Assembly (NCBI GenBank): GCA_947172415.1
Contig: OX359192.1
Location: 2,668,501-2,732,500, forward strand
Direction: 5' to 3'
DNA length: 64,000 bases
Source of the DNA: Chondrosia reniformis
Lineage: Eukaryota > Porifera > Demospongiae > Chondrillida > Chondrillidae
Shown piece after piece: positions 21,401 to 32,030 of this stretch. Both the position numbers and the translations under genes were made by a program. The notes beneath the pieces were generated by a model, which worked only from the letters and a program-made list of their open reading frames with translations, searched no databases and had not been told where the DNA came from. Numbering within the stretch: position 1 is the stretch's first letter; every line of letters begins with the position of its first letter.

Positions 21401-24400
21401 AGATGCTCTCGATTTCTTACACGAGCTTGGAAAGCGTACCAGATGTAAAACTAAAGACCAATTGTCTTACCTAAAACTCTGTCAGAAGATCAGTGTTTGC
21501 ATCCGAAGATTTAACTCATTCTCTGTTCTAGGCTGTAGTTCTAATGGACTTATGTAATCATAAAAATTGTGTACTATGGATGCATGTACGTACGTAGTTA
21601 AACTTCGCGAAGTTGTCTCCAAGTTAAAGCGAAGTTAGAGGGCAGTTTAGCCAAAATTTGATCGCTTTTTCACCGAAGTTGTGAAGGCATTCCTATGTGG
21701 TCTAAAAATAAACACATAAAGTGACAACTACGACTAACAATGGGTGTGAAACGATTTCAGTTCAAATCTCGAATCATATTATACACCTTGCGAAGGTGCC
21801 TCTATTTATCACTTCAAATTTCTAGCTAAGTGACTATTTAGTCTCACGAAGTTACATAGAAATATTGATATGCATATTCTGTAGGTGATGCTGCTGTAAC
21901 TCTCACTTCCAATGGTCGGCACTGTCTTGGTCAGACATCAAGGATTACATGTACTCATCCTTTTAATAATGGATCACTTGTGATACTTTGGGAGAGAAAT
22001 GGAACAAGACTGACTAGTTTTGCTGGAATACATAGTCTGACTGATGTTGAACCAACCTACACTACACTAAATATTCATCTAACTAAAGATGACTTTGCAG
22101 ATAAAGTGTGGATCTACAGATGTTACACTCAAAATCTTGACACATCAGTTAGAGATTACAGTAGTGAAGTAATGATTAATGTAGTTGGTAAGTGAAATAC
22201 GTGCATTACTGTAGGATGAGGATCCTATGATTTATTATGTTAATGTTTCAATTTAAATCTATAAGTATTGTATTGAATATTAAATTGTCACTAAAATTGA
22301 ACTGTGTAATATTTCAAAATAATGCATTAGAATCAGTCAAAGTGAAAACAGTAATGATATAATGTATATTCCTTTGTCTTATAAATTATTTTAATGAGTG
22401 CTACTTTTCATCACTCCATGTAGAGGTTCCATCTCCAAAAGTGTCTGAAATACAACCTAAATCTAATGTTCTTGTATATGAAGTGGAACACCATCCAAAT
22501 ATGGAATGTTATTCTAATCACACTTTCCAATATCATGTGATCTCGTATCCTGTGATCAGTGGAGTACCTGATGAGACACAACTACAGAATGGTTTCTCCT
22601 TCAATGATACTGTAATGATTGATGGATTGATGAGTGATATGAGCTATAAAGTTAACATAACTGCTGAATGCGTTGGAAATGAAGATGTTGTTAGTGATCC
22701 ACTGTCAATGAATTCTATGACTGTTGGTAAGGGTTTTTGTGCTGTAATAAAGTGACGTACTGTATGCTATTATGAGTAATGTTAGTTTGGAAAAGATAAT
22801 ATATTGGAATTGAGGATTGCATGGTGAAGGTGATGTTTATTTGTTTATTTATGCCCGACAGAAGCCTTCGTCAACATAAACCAATAAATGCAATGTATTG
22901 TGGGGCAAGTCTTTGCTTAACCTGTATGTATACGTAGTTGCAACAGTTTTACACCGACCTGATCTGTCTTTTGTACATATATCCTTACTTTAATACACAT
23001 GCATACGTACTACACTGTTTCAAATAATATAATTTTTTAATAAAGTTAATAATGAAAGCAATTGATCAGTGAACTCTCTCCTGCTTCTCAGTCCTCCTGC
23101 AGTCCTCTCCTTTGGGCTTGCTCAGGCTCGCCCTAGTGAATACATAAATTATGAAAAGAGTTTTGTTGATAATGATCTTAATACTGTACACTGTATGAAT
23201 TACCAATATATGTATGTATGTAGAAAAACCCATCACTTTCAATTCAACTGGTCCAGTCTGCTTTGACAGACAAGTCCAACTCACCTGTCAACATCATGAT
23301 ATAACTGATACCACATCAGTTGGACCCATCTTTAGTCAGACCAGTCCTGTAGTGTGGATGAAGGATAGAGAGGGGATTGATCTACCTGATACATACCATA
23401 TGGTTGTATCCCAGAGTAATACTGAGACAGTTGTGAGTGTGACAACAAGAAAGAGTATCTTCCTCAATGGAGAGGCTAACTACTCTTGTGCTGTTGTGTA
23501 TGCTGATGGTAGTATGGAGGAGAGTGAACCTGTGACTCTGGTAGTTAGAGGTGAGTTATTCATGTGAAAATACATTGTACATTAAGTAAATAACCCTATC
23601 AACAGTAAATCGTTATTTTTTAGCTATAACAATAGTTGGCATTCCTTCAGAGTCTCTTCTTCCTCCAACCTCACTCACATCCACCCCTTCTGATACAAGT
23701 ATCTCCCTGATGTGGTCCCACAGTGATGAGTGTTTTGAGAACTGTACCTTCATGTATGAGGTATCATGGCAACAGAGTGGAGATGGATCTAGTTTGAGGA
23801 ATACAACCACTACTGAAACATCCTACACTATTGAAGGTCTTAATCCTGGTACATCTTATGAGATTGGAGTTGGAGCTTATTGTAAGGAAGATCCAAATAT
23901 TAGAAGTGAAATAACAAATAGAAGTACCACAACTAAGACTCGTAAGTGTTCACAATGTAGAAAATGAGAACAGTTATATAGTGTTGTTAATCAATTACTT
24001 TGTGTTATGTAGCTCCGACTGTAGGTCCAATAGTCAATGGAGTGGCAGTTGGAGTATCCATTGTACTGGTAGTGGTAGTGGTCCTCGTAGTAGTTGTATT
24101 AGCTGTTGTCTGTATCATGGTACCAAGATTTAGACGTAAGATGAAACAGTTATTTGGAAAAGTAACATGTAAAAGATGGAAGAATGGAAACAGAAAAATG
24201 ACAATGAATCAAATGGAATTTGTTACAGAGAAGTATACTCAAGTAATAGTTTCAGTGGAACTTGATAACCATCCTGAAGATGGAGGTGAACCAATTATTG
24301 CTTCTGACCATCCTACTAGACAGTCCCAAGAAAAGGTACATATGTATAAAGAAACAACATGAAACTATTTTGTCAATACAAATCTAATGAGCTTGTATTA

Positions 24401-26244
24401 ACTAATGGTTGATTATTTAATTATATAATGTTTCATATGGTACAGTGTAACTATGTTGAAGTGGATCATAGCAAAGGAGCTAAGCCAAGACACATTCCGA
24501 ACAAAATGTATGGAGATGGAAATTATGATGAAGTCAAGTCTGCTAAGGAAGTAGCGTCTACTGGTGACATTGGAGATGGTGATAAGAGACATGAGGTGTG
24601 TGTGTAGTGAGCCTACATATTGTATTTCCAGGGTTTCATTCAGCGGGAGGGGAGGTGGGGCATTCGCCCTCTTGCTGAAGAGTTGCCCCCTCTTGGATTT
24701 AGGTTGCCACTTAACTATTTAATCAAGGTATGACACCACCCACCCCTCCAAAAATTTCAAAAGTCAACTTTTGCACCCCTTACAAAATTTCTGGATGAAA
24801 CCCTGATTCTAATACGTATTCATCAGGTGTTGTTGGTACATGATGGGGATTTCTTCTAACTGCGCCAAACTTATCTTTGAGATGGTTCAACTTTTAGTCT
24901 AAGACCCCCAGGGTCAAAATGTTAGATTCTATAAGACCCAACTGCGTCTCTAGACACTCAAAAGACTAAAAGATGAACCATATCAAAGGTAGGTGTTGTT
25001 ATTACAGTGTTGACCTTTTGACTCTGTTCAGATCAAAGGGCAATATGTGACAGTAGATCACTCTAAAGGGGACAACCCTAGACACCACCCTAACCCTAAC
25101 TTGGGAGATGGCAAGTACCGTATTCTCTCTAAAATTTCGTCACTCTATATTTTCGTCATCCGCTAGAAACCTGTGCAAACGCATTCTAATTGGTGACGAA
25201 TTTCCATTTTCTAATATTCGTCACATCACTCTAATTATTCGCCAGACAGCTGGAAGGCGTGCCTGTCGTGTCCATTGGCCCATTCTTGGTAGCAGATGAA
25301 TTCTTCCCCGACTGTCGGCGCACAGGAGTCTTTGTAAATGTGATACCCTCGAACTGCTGTCCATACGGTGAGTTCAAAACCCGCCATTTCGTCTCGAGAA
25401 ACGCCCCTAACAAAGTGCTCCAAGGTTTCGCCGTCCGCTCTAATGTTTCGTCGAAATAATCTAAATATTCGTCACCCTCGGCCAGCTTGTTCATTCCAAC
25501 TCTATTTGCGACCAAGTGACGAATTTTCCTAGACAAAGTTAGTGACGAATTTTTAGAGAGAATACGGTATGCAGAGATTAAGAAAGCTTCTGAAGAAGTT
25601 GCATTTGAGGATGCCAAATCAGAAGTATGATATATCAATCCAAAAAATTCTGAAATGATAAGATGCATACTGTACCATTGTACGTATATATGTGATGATG
25701 TACGTACTAGATATGTACTCTTGAAATGTTTTAGTCATACAGTGTGCATCAACAAAATGATATTATTTCTACCTTTGTATTTAGATGGTAAATAACCAAA
25801 CTAACAGGCTTGAAGTAAGTTAAGAGGAACATTATCCTTTTGTATGGTGGTTGGTATGAAACTGTATCCTGTTCCAAAGCTGTCTTATAGGTCCTTAGAT
25901 TAGCTACATTACTGTATACAGAGTATGACTGTTCCTTTCTTACTCCACTGAGCCATGTAGGTATATGATGTGTTTTGATTATAACTTTATCATTTTCTCT
26001 TCTTATATGTAGATGTCTGCCTCAGATGCTGAATTTAGGGTACGTGTCTCTGACATGTTCATATGCATGTAGTTCCTACTTCGAGGGATGTCCAGTAATG
26101 CCTCAGACTTTCTGGTATTAACTTAGTAATTCTATAGTTACTTGTGCATGTTTAGTTATTCTTAAGATACCCTAAAACCAATCAGTATACTATATAAACA
26201 GATACTGTACTTATGATTTGTGTGTCATATAGATGATGGCTTAA
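18478..26244 (+). CDS. Type I transmembrane receptor with Ig and FN3 domains and repeated cytoplasmic tyrosine motifs
   Basis: Eleven exons can be traced: 18478-18526, 21885-22187, 22424-22726, 23224-23550, 23624-23941, 24013-24335, 24446-24595, 25032-25624 (interrupted), 25785-25814, 26013-26039, 26233-26244. Without the inserted MITE they sum to 660 codons plus stop. Exon 1 is a signal peptide (MRIVLFILMCINT). Exons 2 and 4 each encode an Ig-like domain (paired Cys; LTCQHH, ANYSCAVVYADG). Exons 3 and 5 encode FN3-like domains (exon 5: TSYTIEGLNPGTSYEIGVGA). Each extracellular domain sits on one phase-1 exon, as in shuffled modules. Exon 6 has the transmembrane segment, rich in Val. The tail has two diverged repeats of Y-V-(E/T)-V-D-H-S-K-G and Y-(D/A)-E-(V/I)-K, plausible SH2 docking sites. 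Ligand and role are unknown. A 3.4-kb intron 1 hosts a dead retroelement. Confidence 0.75.
18740..21560 (+). pseudogene. Non-LTR retrotransposon with RLE-type endonuclease, degenerate, in intron 1 of the Ig/FN3 receptor gene
   Basis: GC-richer than its host. Reading pieces in shifting frames are 18848-19309, 19005-19487, 19573-20130, 20234-20716 and 20772-21557. The middle piece is a reverse transcriptase (GGIRPIAVGCVLRRLAAK, then QGVPLGPLLF). The catalytic box reads YLED instead of YxDD (about 20088-20099). The last piece has a C-x2-C...H...C zinc knuckle (CTQCGAKMDESGVHALSC) and a PDG...VWD pair typical of the restriction-like endonuclease of R2/CRE-type elements. Several frameshifts make it non-functional. 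Exact clade not assigned. Confidence 0.8.
22840..23040. other. Intron 3 of the Ig/FN3 receptor gene; no feature recognised
   Basis: The long intron between exons 22424-22726 and 23224-23550 holds AT-rich sequence with a gaagccttcgtcaac word and TA-rich tracts. Nothing codes convincingly. Confidence 0.4.
25118..25567. mobile_element. 450-bp MITE inserted in a coding exon, TA target duplication
   Basis: The ends are ccgtattctctctaaaattt and its near-perfect reverse complement ending tagagagaatacgg, with ta on each side (25116-25117, 25568-25569). The interior repeats ttcgtca and gacgaat on both strands. Removing the element and one ta restores an open frame across the exon (GDGK-YAEIKKASEE). 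It has no coding capacity. Confidence 0.85.
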
Positions 26245-26275
26245 GTATAACAAAAATGATTTCCCAAGACACTCA

Positions 26276-27500
26276 ATCAATCCCAGGAACTATATTCATA
26301 GTAACATCTTAGTTCCTAAGAACGTCTTAAGTACCCCATCAATCCGATGAAGTAAAGTATTCTCAGAATACATAGTAACATCGTAGTTCCTAAGAACGTC
26401 TTAAGTACCCCATGCATCAATCCAATGAAGTAAAGTATTCTCAGAATACATAGTAACATCGTAGTTCCTAAGAACGTCTCAAGTACCCCATCAATCCAAT
26501 GAAGCAAAGTATTCTCAGAATACATAGTAACATCATAGTTCCTAAGAACGTCTCAAGTACCCCATCAATCCAATGAAGCAAAGTATTCTCAGAATACATA
26601 GTAACATCGTAGTTCCTAAGAACGTCTCAAGTACCCCATCAATCCAATGAAGCAAAGTATTCTCAGAATACATAGTAACATCGTAGTTACTAAGAAAGCC
26701 TTAAGTACCCCATCAATCCAATGAAGCAAAGTATTCTCAGAATACTTAGTAACATCGTAGTTCCTAAGAAAATCTTAAGTACCCCATGCATCCAATGAAG
26801 CAAAGTATTCTCAGAATACATAGTAACATCGTAGTTCCTAAGAACGTCTCAAGTACCCCATCAATCCGATGAAGTAAAGTATTCTCAGAATACATAGTAA
26901 CATCGTAGTTACTAAGAAAGCCTTAAGTACCCCATCAATCCAATGAAGCAAAGTATTCTCAGAATACTTAGTAACATCGTAGTTCCTAAGAAAATCTTAA
27001 GTACCCCATGCATCCAATGAAGCAAAGTATTCTCAGAATACATAGTAACATCGTAGTTCCTAAGAACGTCTCAAGTACCCCATCAATCCGATGAAGTAAA
27101 GTATTCTCAGAATACATAGTAACATCGTAGTTCCTAAGAACGTCTCAAGTACCCCATCAATCCAATGAAGTAAAGTATTCTCAGAATACATAGTAACATC
27201 GTAGTTCCTAAGAACGTCTCAAGTACCCCATCAATCCAATGAAGCAAAGTATTCTCAGAATACATAGTAACATCGTAGTTCCTAAGAACGTCTTAAGTAC
27301 CCCATGCATCAATCCAATGAAGTAAAGTATTCTCAGAATACATAGTAACATCGTAGTTCCTAAGAACGTCTTAAGTACCCCATGCATCAATCCAATGAAG
27401 TAAAGTATTCTCAGAATACATAGTAACATCGTAGTTCCTAAGAACGTCTCAAGTACCCCATCAATCCAATGAAGCAAAGTTTTCTTAGAATACATAGTAA
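26276..27500. repeat. Minisatellite, about 15 units of 74-82 bp
   Basis: The unit contains cagaatacatagtaacatcg, tagttcctaagaacgtct and aagtaccccatcaatccaat. Variants differ by an extra gcat and by short substitutions, and some sub-blocks of two or three units are themselves duplicated, showing higher-order amplification. It starts just after the stop of the Ig/FN3 gene. Reading frames across it (26316-26525, 27208-27534, minus) are by-products of the repeat. Confidence 0.9.
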
Positions 27501-27872
27501 CTTGGTAATGCTTAAGATACTCCCATGCAAGCAAAGGCTAATCTAGCTCCTTACTTGATTTCAAGGAAGTTATAAGTGAATATTGAGTGTAACTTGGTAA
27601 TTCTTAAGATACATACTCCCAAGCTACTGCATGGTGTCTGTGAAGTGACAGTGCCTAACTATTCATAGAATGCTAAGCAACCATGAATTATCTAAATTCC
27701 TCTTTCTTGGGCCTATGACAAAGTTTCTGTGGATTAAGAAAATACATACTACAAGTTACAAGCTTGTTAATATACTCTAATTAACAGTAAATGTATGCAG
27801 AGTGATAATAGCTACAAGTGTGAATAATATGTCAATAATAATAATAATAAACAAGGCTGAATTGTTACTGCA

Positions 27873-28217
27873 TCAAGATTCCAAACTCTCAGTGCTGGCA
27901 TGGAAAAGCTTTCTTGGGGAGGCTTCATGCATTCTTTCTTGAACATGCACTTTGGCCAATCGAGGACTCCTCCTGACCTCTTGATCTGTGCCTATGAGAT
28001 CAACAGCAGCAGGAACAGCAGGCCTTTTTTGTGGTAGGTCAGCAACGCTAAAGTAGACAAGTGGCATATACATAGCATAATCATGCACTAGTGGATCCCA
28101 GTAATAACACACTCCAGAGTGCTTTGGTAATCCCTGAGCGATACACCAAATGCCATCAGTTTGTCTGCGAAGGCCTCCTTTTCTGTTGGCTTTTCGGGGA
28201 TGGCATTCTTGTGAAAT
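27873..28217 (-). other. Open reading frame continuing beyond the TGA of the DUF3987 gene
   Basis: Immediately after the TGA at 28220-28218 the same frame stays open for 114 codons to a second TGA at 27873. It has protein-like content: ECHPRKANRKGGLRRQTDG, GIWCIAQGLPKHSGVCYYWD, then a basic SPRLAK segment. It looks like the original C-terminal region of the upstream gene, cut off by a single nonsense codon, or a translated extension if the TGA is read through or is an error. Confidence 0.55.
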
Positions 28218-30046
28218 TCATAAAGCTGTCAAGGGAGAAGGCTGTGCAAATTTAAGCTTGCATTTGTTTAAGGTGTCAACGAGTCTTACACAAGCTGTTC
28301 CTCGCTGGGCCCTGATTTCAATTAGTTGACCCAAGCCAGCTTCCTGTAAGTCCTTAAAGGCCTGTACTGCACCTTCTTTGTTACCTTTGCCTGTAAACTT
28401 TTTCTTAACAAGCAAGCTAGATAGCTTCAGGATGGATCCAGGTAACATAATAGTATATGAAGCTACTGAATGATCCTTGGAGGCAACGGTAGTCAGTGTA
28501 GATTCTGCAAATCAGAGATACAGTGTCATTTTAGGCTCCTTATGGAGGTTAAGTAAAGGAGCACACCTGATTTTTGATTTTCCATGTACTCTTGTAAATC
28601 CCCTCTCCCAGCCATGAATGCAACATGTTGAGTACACATTTGTACAAAATCAGTAGCAGCAACTATAGCTTCAATAGTTATAGTTGATGTAATGTCATGG
28701 GGTGCTTCCAAGTGAAACAGTGCATGGAAGCCTGCTGCCACTCTTAAAATCTGTCCTTTAGACTTGCTCAACATTCCTATGGTTTTTACAAATAGTTATT
28801 TGGAAAAACCATGGATTATGTGAAAAAATGTGGGTCATGTTGTATATATACTAGACCCTTTGCTGAAGTAATAATTAACAAAACTGTATACACACCTGAC
28901 AAAAGCTCATCAGTCACAGATAGAGCTTGAAGTTGCTCTTGAATCTCGTCATATGTGGCTTGAAACGGTGCACAGGGTTCAGGGATGACCCAGCTATGGT
29001 TGACTTTATTATTTGCAAACCATAGACTCTGCAATAAGCCCACTGGATAGTATTTGTGTAGCATATCAGGATCAAAATTAAAGTTCAGAATGAAAGATAC
29101 AAGTATATATTTCCACTGCAGGTTTACTCACCAATGGCTTCAGAAAATTCTTCATCTACTGACTCTAAATCTTTAAATTTACAGTAGCAGGGCTTAGGAA
29201 AAAACCAAAGAAATCTCTGGGAAAAGCCCTTTTCAGTGTTTCCTGGCATTTCTATTAGATTTCGAGCAACACTGGGTTGGGTAAATCCACCTATTGTTAG
29301 ACTGGTGTACTCCATTGAAAAGTTGGCATCACCATGTACTGTAGTAAACAGATGATAGGGTGCTAAATTTCATCTAAAAATCTTTATAGGATTTCATACC
29401 AGTTCTTCTAGTCCAAGAATTCCCATTATATAGCTGCAAAAACAGTGCCAGATCATGGGAATCAGCCAAGCCACGTCCTTTATATAGGCTTATTTGTGTG
29501 AGGAAGGTTGACAACTCATCATAAAGACCCAACAATTTGGCATGGTTGTCATTCATCATGGCACCCATTTTTTCAAAAGTGGCCTCCTCAAGTAGCCATG
29601 AAGCATGTTTCTCTGCCCCACACTTCTTCCTTGCCTTCTCTAGGAGGCTAAGCAAGTATTTGTATAATGGTGTCTTACCACTTCCAGTTGGCATACCAAT
29701 TGAAACCCACAGCAGTACTGACTCCACCCAGTTAGTTTTAGGAACACCTACTGTAGCATGACTCAGTGCAAAGACTACCAGAGTCAAAAGGCCTCCCAAT
29801 ACTGCTGTAGGTGGCATGTTTAAGGCCTTTCCAACTTGTTTGCATCCCTATGCACGAATACAGAATTAATAATATACCTATTTGTGCAAAGTATCTATTC
29901 GCAACTTCTGTAGGTAGTACCTTCCTAAGGAAATGAGGATGGAGTTCCCAATTTATATCTCTCTTCCAGCACTCCTCCAGTCTGATTCTTGTCTGACTAT
30001 CTGAAATTCTTCCTTTTGTCTTAGGGGTTATATGGGAGCTAGCCAT
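28218..30046 (-). CDS. DUF3987-type P-loop ATPase-like protein
   Basis: Six exons: 30046-29921, 29847-29400, 29338-29132, 29042-28896, 28776-28567, 28504-28218. All junctions are GT-AG with matching phases, and they sum to 474 codons plus stop. Exon 2 holds a Walker A motif, GMPTGSGKT, in the context VLLWVSIGMPTGSGKTPLYK, and a Walker B-like KLLGLYDELSTFLTQ. Exon 3 has TIGGFTQPSV...GFSQRFLWFFP. This order (P-loop, DEL, GG.QP, then QRFL.F.P) matches the DUF3987 family. That family is known mainly from prokaryotic and phage primase/helicase-like contexts and from scattered metazoan genes of unknown role. Substrate unknown. The start is the ATG of MASSHITPKTKGR, facing a divergent gene about 300 bp away. 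A further 114 in-frame codons follow the TGA. Confidence 0.65.
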
Positions 30047-30342
30047 ATTCTTCTTGGTTAACCACGAACTGTTGCTTTTACTAGACTAAGTATAGCCCAC
30101 TGAATAACTCTGTATATACTCTGACTTCACTTACTATTGCCTTATTAGTGCACCACATACCATTCACCAATTAGCAATAGGTTTTACTCAAATTTGCATA
30201 TAAATGTGTAAATTTATGATGTATAGTAGAATGGTCACCTTAGTAGGTGTTTGGTCTTTTGTGATAAGTTAGCATTTAGGGAAAGAAAATTTAGGCAGCT
30301 TCTATTTCCTTGAAGAACTTTTCAGGAGTCAGAAGAAGGATT
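30047..30342. promoter_or_regulatory. Putative bidirectional promoter between the DUF3987 and cysteine-cluster genes
   Basis: The two start codons point away from each other across 296 bp. The interval is AT-rich and has no reading frame. No recognisable initiator or CpG island stands out. The assignment rests on gene order only. Confidence 0.45.
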
Positions 30343-31934
30343 ATGTCCCTGGAAAGGTTTAGTAAATACATCAAGGATGTAACAGTTCTACAGAGAATGA
30401 TATTTGCAGTTGGCAATTTGCCACCAGAGCTACCTAATCTTTGGAGCATAGTTGTAGAATTTGGAGTAGCAGGAAAGGAGAAAATGGATACAATAAAGCC
30501 AGATGAGGCAAGAATTCTTCTACAAAATCTGGCTGATATAAATAAAGAAGCTCTTGAAATGACAAAGGATAGAAGATTATTTCTAGAGCTGATTAATTTC
30601 CATTTTGAAGGGAATACACCATCTCAATCCCTAGGTGTCATATTGATGTCTTCCAGGCAGAACTGCCTGAAGTGCAACACCCCGTTAACAATCAGGACTG
30701 ATCGACCCAGTCGTTTAATAATCTATGATGATGTACTTGGAAGCCTACCTGGAACTCATTATCACAAATATTGCCGCAGAGCAAAATGCTATATGCATCA
30801 ATACTATGGCTATCACACCATTGGAGACAGTAGGGAGGTATTCTATGACAATGGATGGGAGTCACTGCCATATTTCATTTCCTCCCAGCTAACTGCTTTT
30901 TCTACCAGGTTTTTAGCTTCTTTTGATGCTGACCTTCTTATTGGGCAAGTCAGCTATAAGCAGAAGGCTGATATGTATAATTATATCCATCAATATAATA
31001 TGAACAAACAGGAATCTCAAATGGATGTAGGCAATGGCTTCAAGTAAGTGTATATACATAGTTATTCATTTACAGATTCTGGGGTCAGGGTAAGCCTGTA
31101 TAGCTAATGACGGTGATATATAATTTCAGGATATTCATTACTTATAGCAGTAGGCAAAGCCTTGATCGTCGACGTCTTGAAGATGGTCATATGCGCTATG
31201 CAGTTTTGAAAGTTGTTTCATGGTATGGAGAGAAAATGTCCCCACAGACTTTTCCCATTCTTCCATCTGTAAATGAGACCTTGGCTACAATGACCATGAA
31301 GTATTACAGCAATTTCACTACCAAATACTCAGGTGCGCACACCTTTAAATTATTGGCTGTGCATGCAGGTAATCCAAACATGAACTTTGCAAATCCTAAA
31401 TACAGCTCACCATTGTGATGTGGCTGGTTGCCATACTACCCTTGTCATTGATGGTAATATGAAAAATCATCGCGATGTTTGTAAAGCAAAAGATGCTGGT
31501 TATGTCGAATTTGAGGGTTTACAAGGTTTGTTACTTTAGGAAGTATTTATACTGTTTACTGAATTGGCATACGTCAATAGGAGCAATTAAAACTGGATGC
31601 ATGAAAACACCTGCATTTAATTCAAGATTTTGTGAGTTGCATAGACCAAGAGCAATTTTAGCAAGCACAGGAGGTACAGCAGCTGAGAAGGACCAACCAG
31701 GTCCCTCCTATCAACTACCTCCTGATTCTGGGGGTTCTCCGGTTATTAAATTCATTGCTGGCAAGCGTACGACAAGATCAGGAGTTTACTATCAGGTAAA
31801 GTATACTCAAGTAACCTACATACATATGCATCATGCATTTAATTTACACTTTAATATCACTGCATGTCCCCAAGGTTATGTGGTTAGGACTAGAAGACAC
31901 CAGGGCAACTTGGGAGCTGGCCACCTACTTCTGA
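30343..31934 (+). CDS. Cysteine-cluster protein (CxC5/CxC6-like, of the type associated with KDZ transposons) with a chromodomain-like end
   Basis: Five exons: 30343-31043, 31130-31332, 31406-31525, 31581-31795, 31875-31934; phases fit and they sum to 432 codons plus stop. After a helical N-terminus comes NCLKCNTPLTIRTDRPSRLI, then a Tyr/His/Cys-rich stretch (HYHKYCRRAKCYMHQYYGYH). Further on are HHCDVAGCHTTLVIDGNMKN, HRDVC and TGCMKT...FCELH. This arrangement of cysteine clusters resembles CxC5 and CxC6 modules described with fungal KDZ transposons; the match is from memory of the family pattern. The end reads KRTTRSGVYYQVMWLG, followed by TWELATYF, like the first half of a chromodomain, before a TGA. 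No DDE nuclease is visible. The ATG at 30343 was chosen because the upstream TTG extension has no ATG. Confidence 0.6.
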
Positions 31935-32030
31935 AATATATCACATTCATAGTATGCTTAAGGAATATAGCATTACAATACGTACGTACGTATCACTCAA
32001 TCAGATGTTTCTCATTTGTCTACCAATGTA

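Noticed and set aside
24600-25030. Possible coding exon in intron 7 of the receptor gene
   Set aside because: No open frame with splice signals. The region is G-rich non-coding sequence with short imperfect inverted repeats.
26276-27500. Possible CRISPR-like array
   Set aside because: The units are 74-82 bp, directly adjacent, with no unique spacers and no cas genes, in an intron-bearing animal sequence. It is a minisatellite.
28218-28220. TGA as a selenocysteine codon
   Set aside because: The DUF3987 family is not a known selenoprotein, I see no SECIS-like hairpin with confidence, and a C to T change at CGA is simpler.
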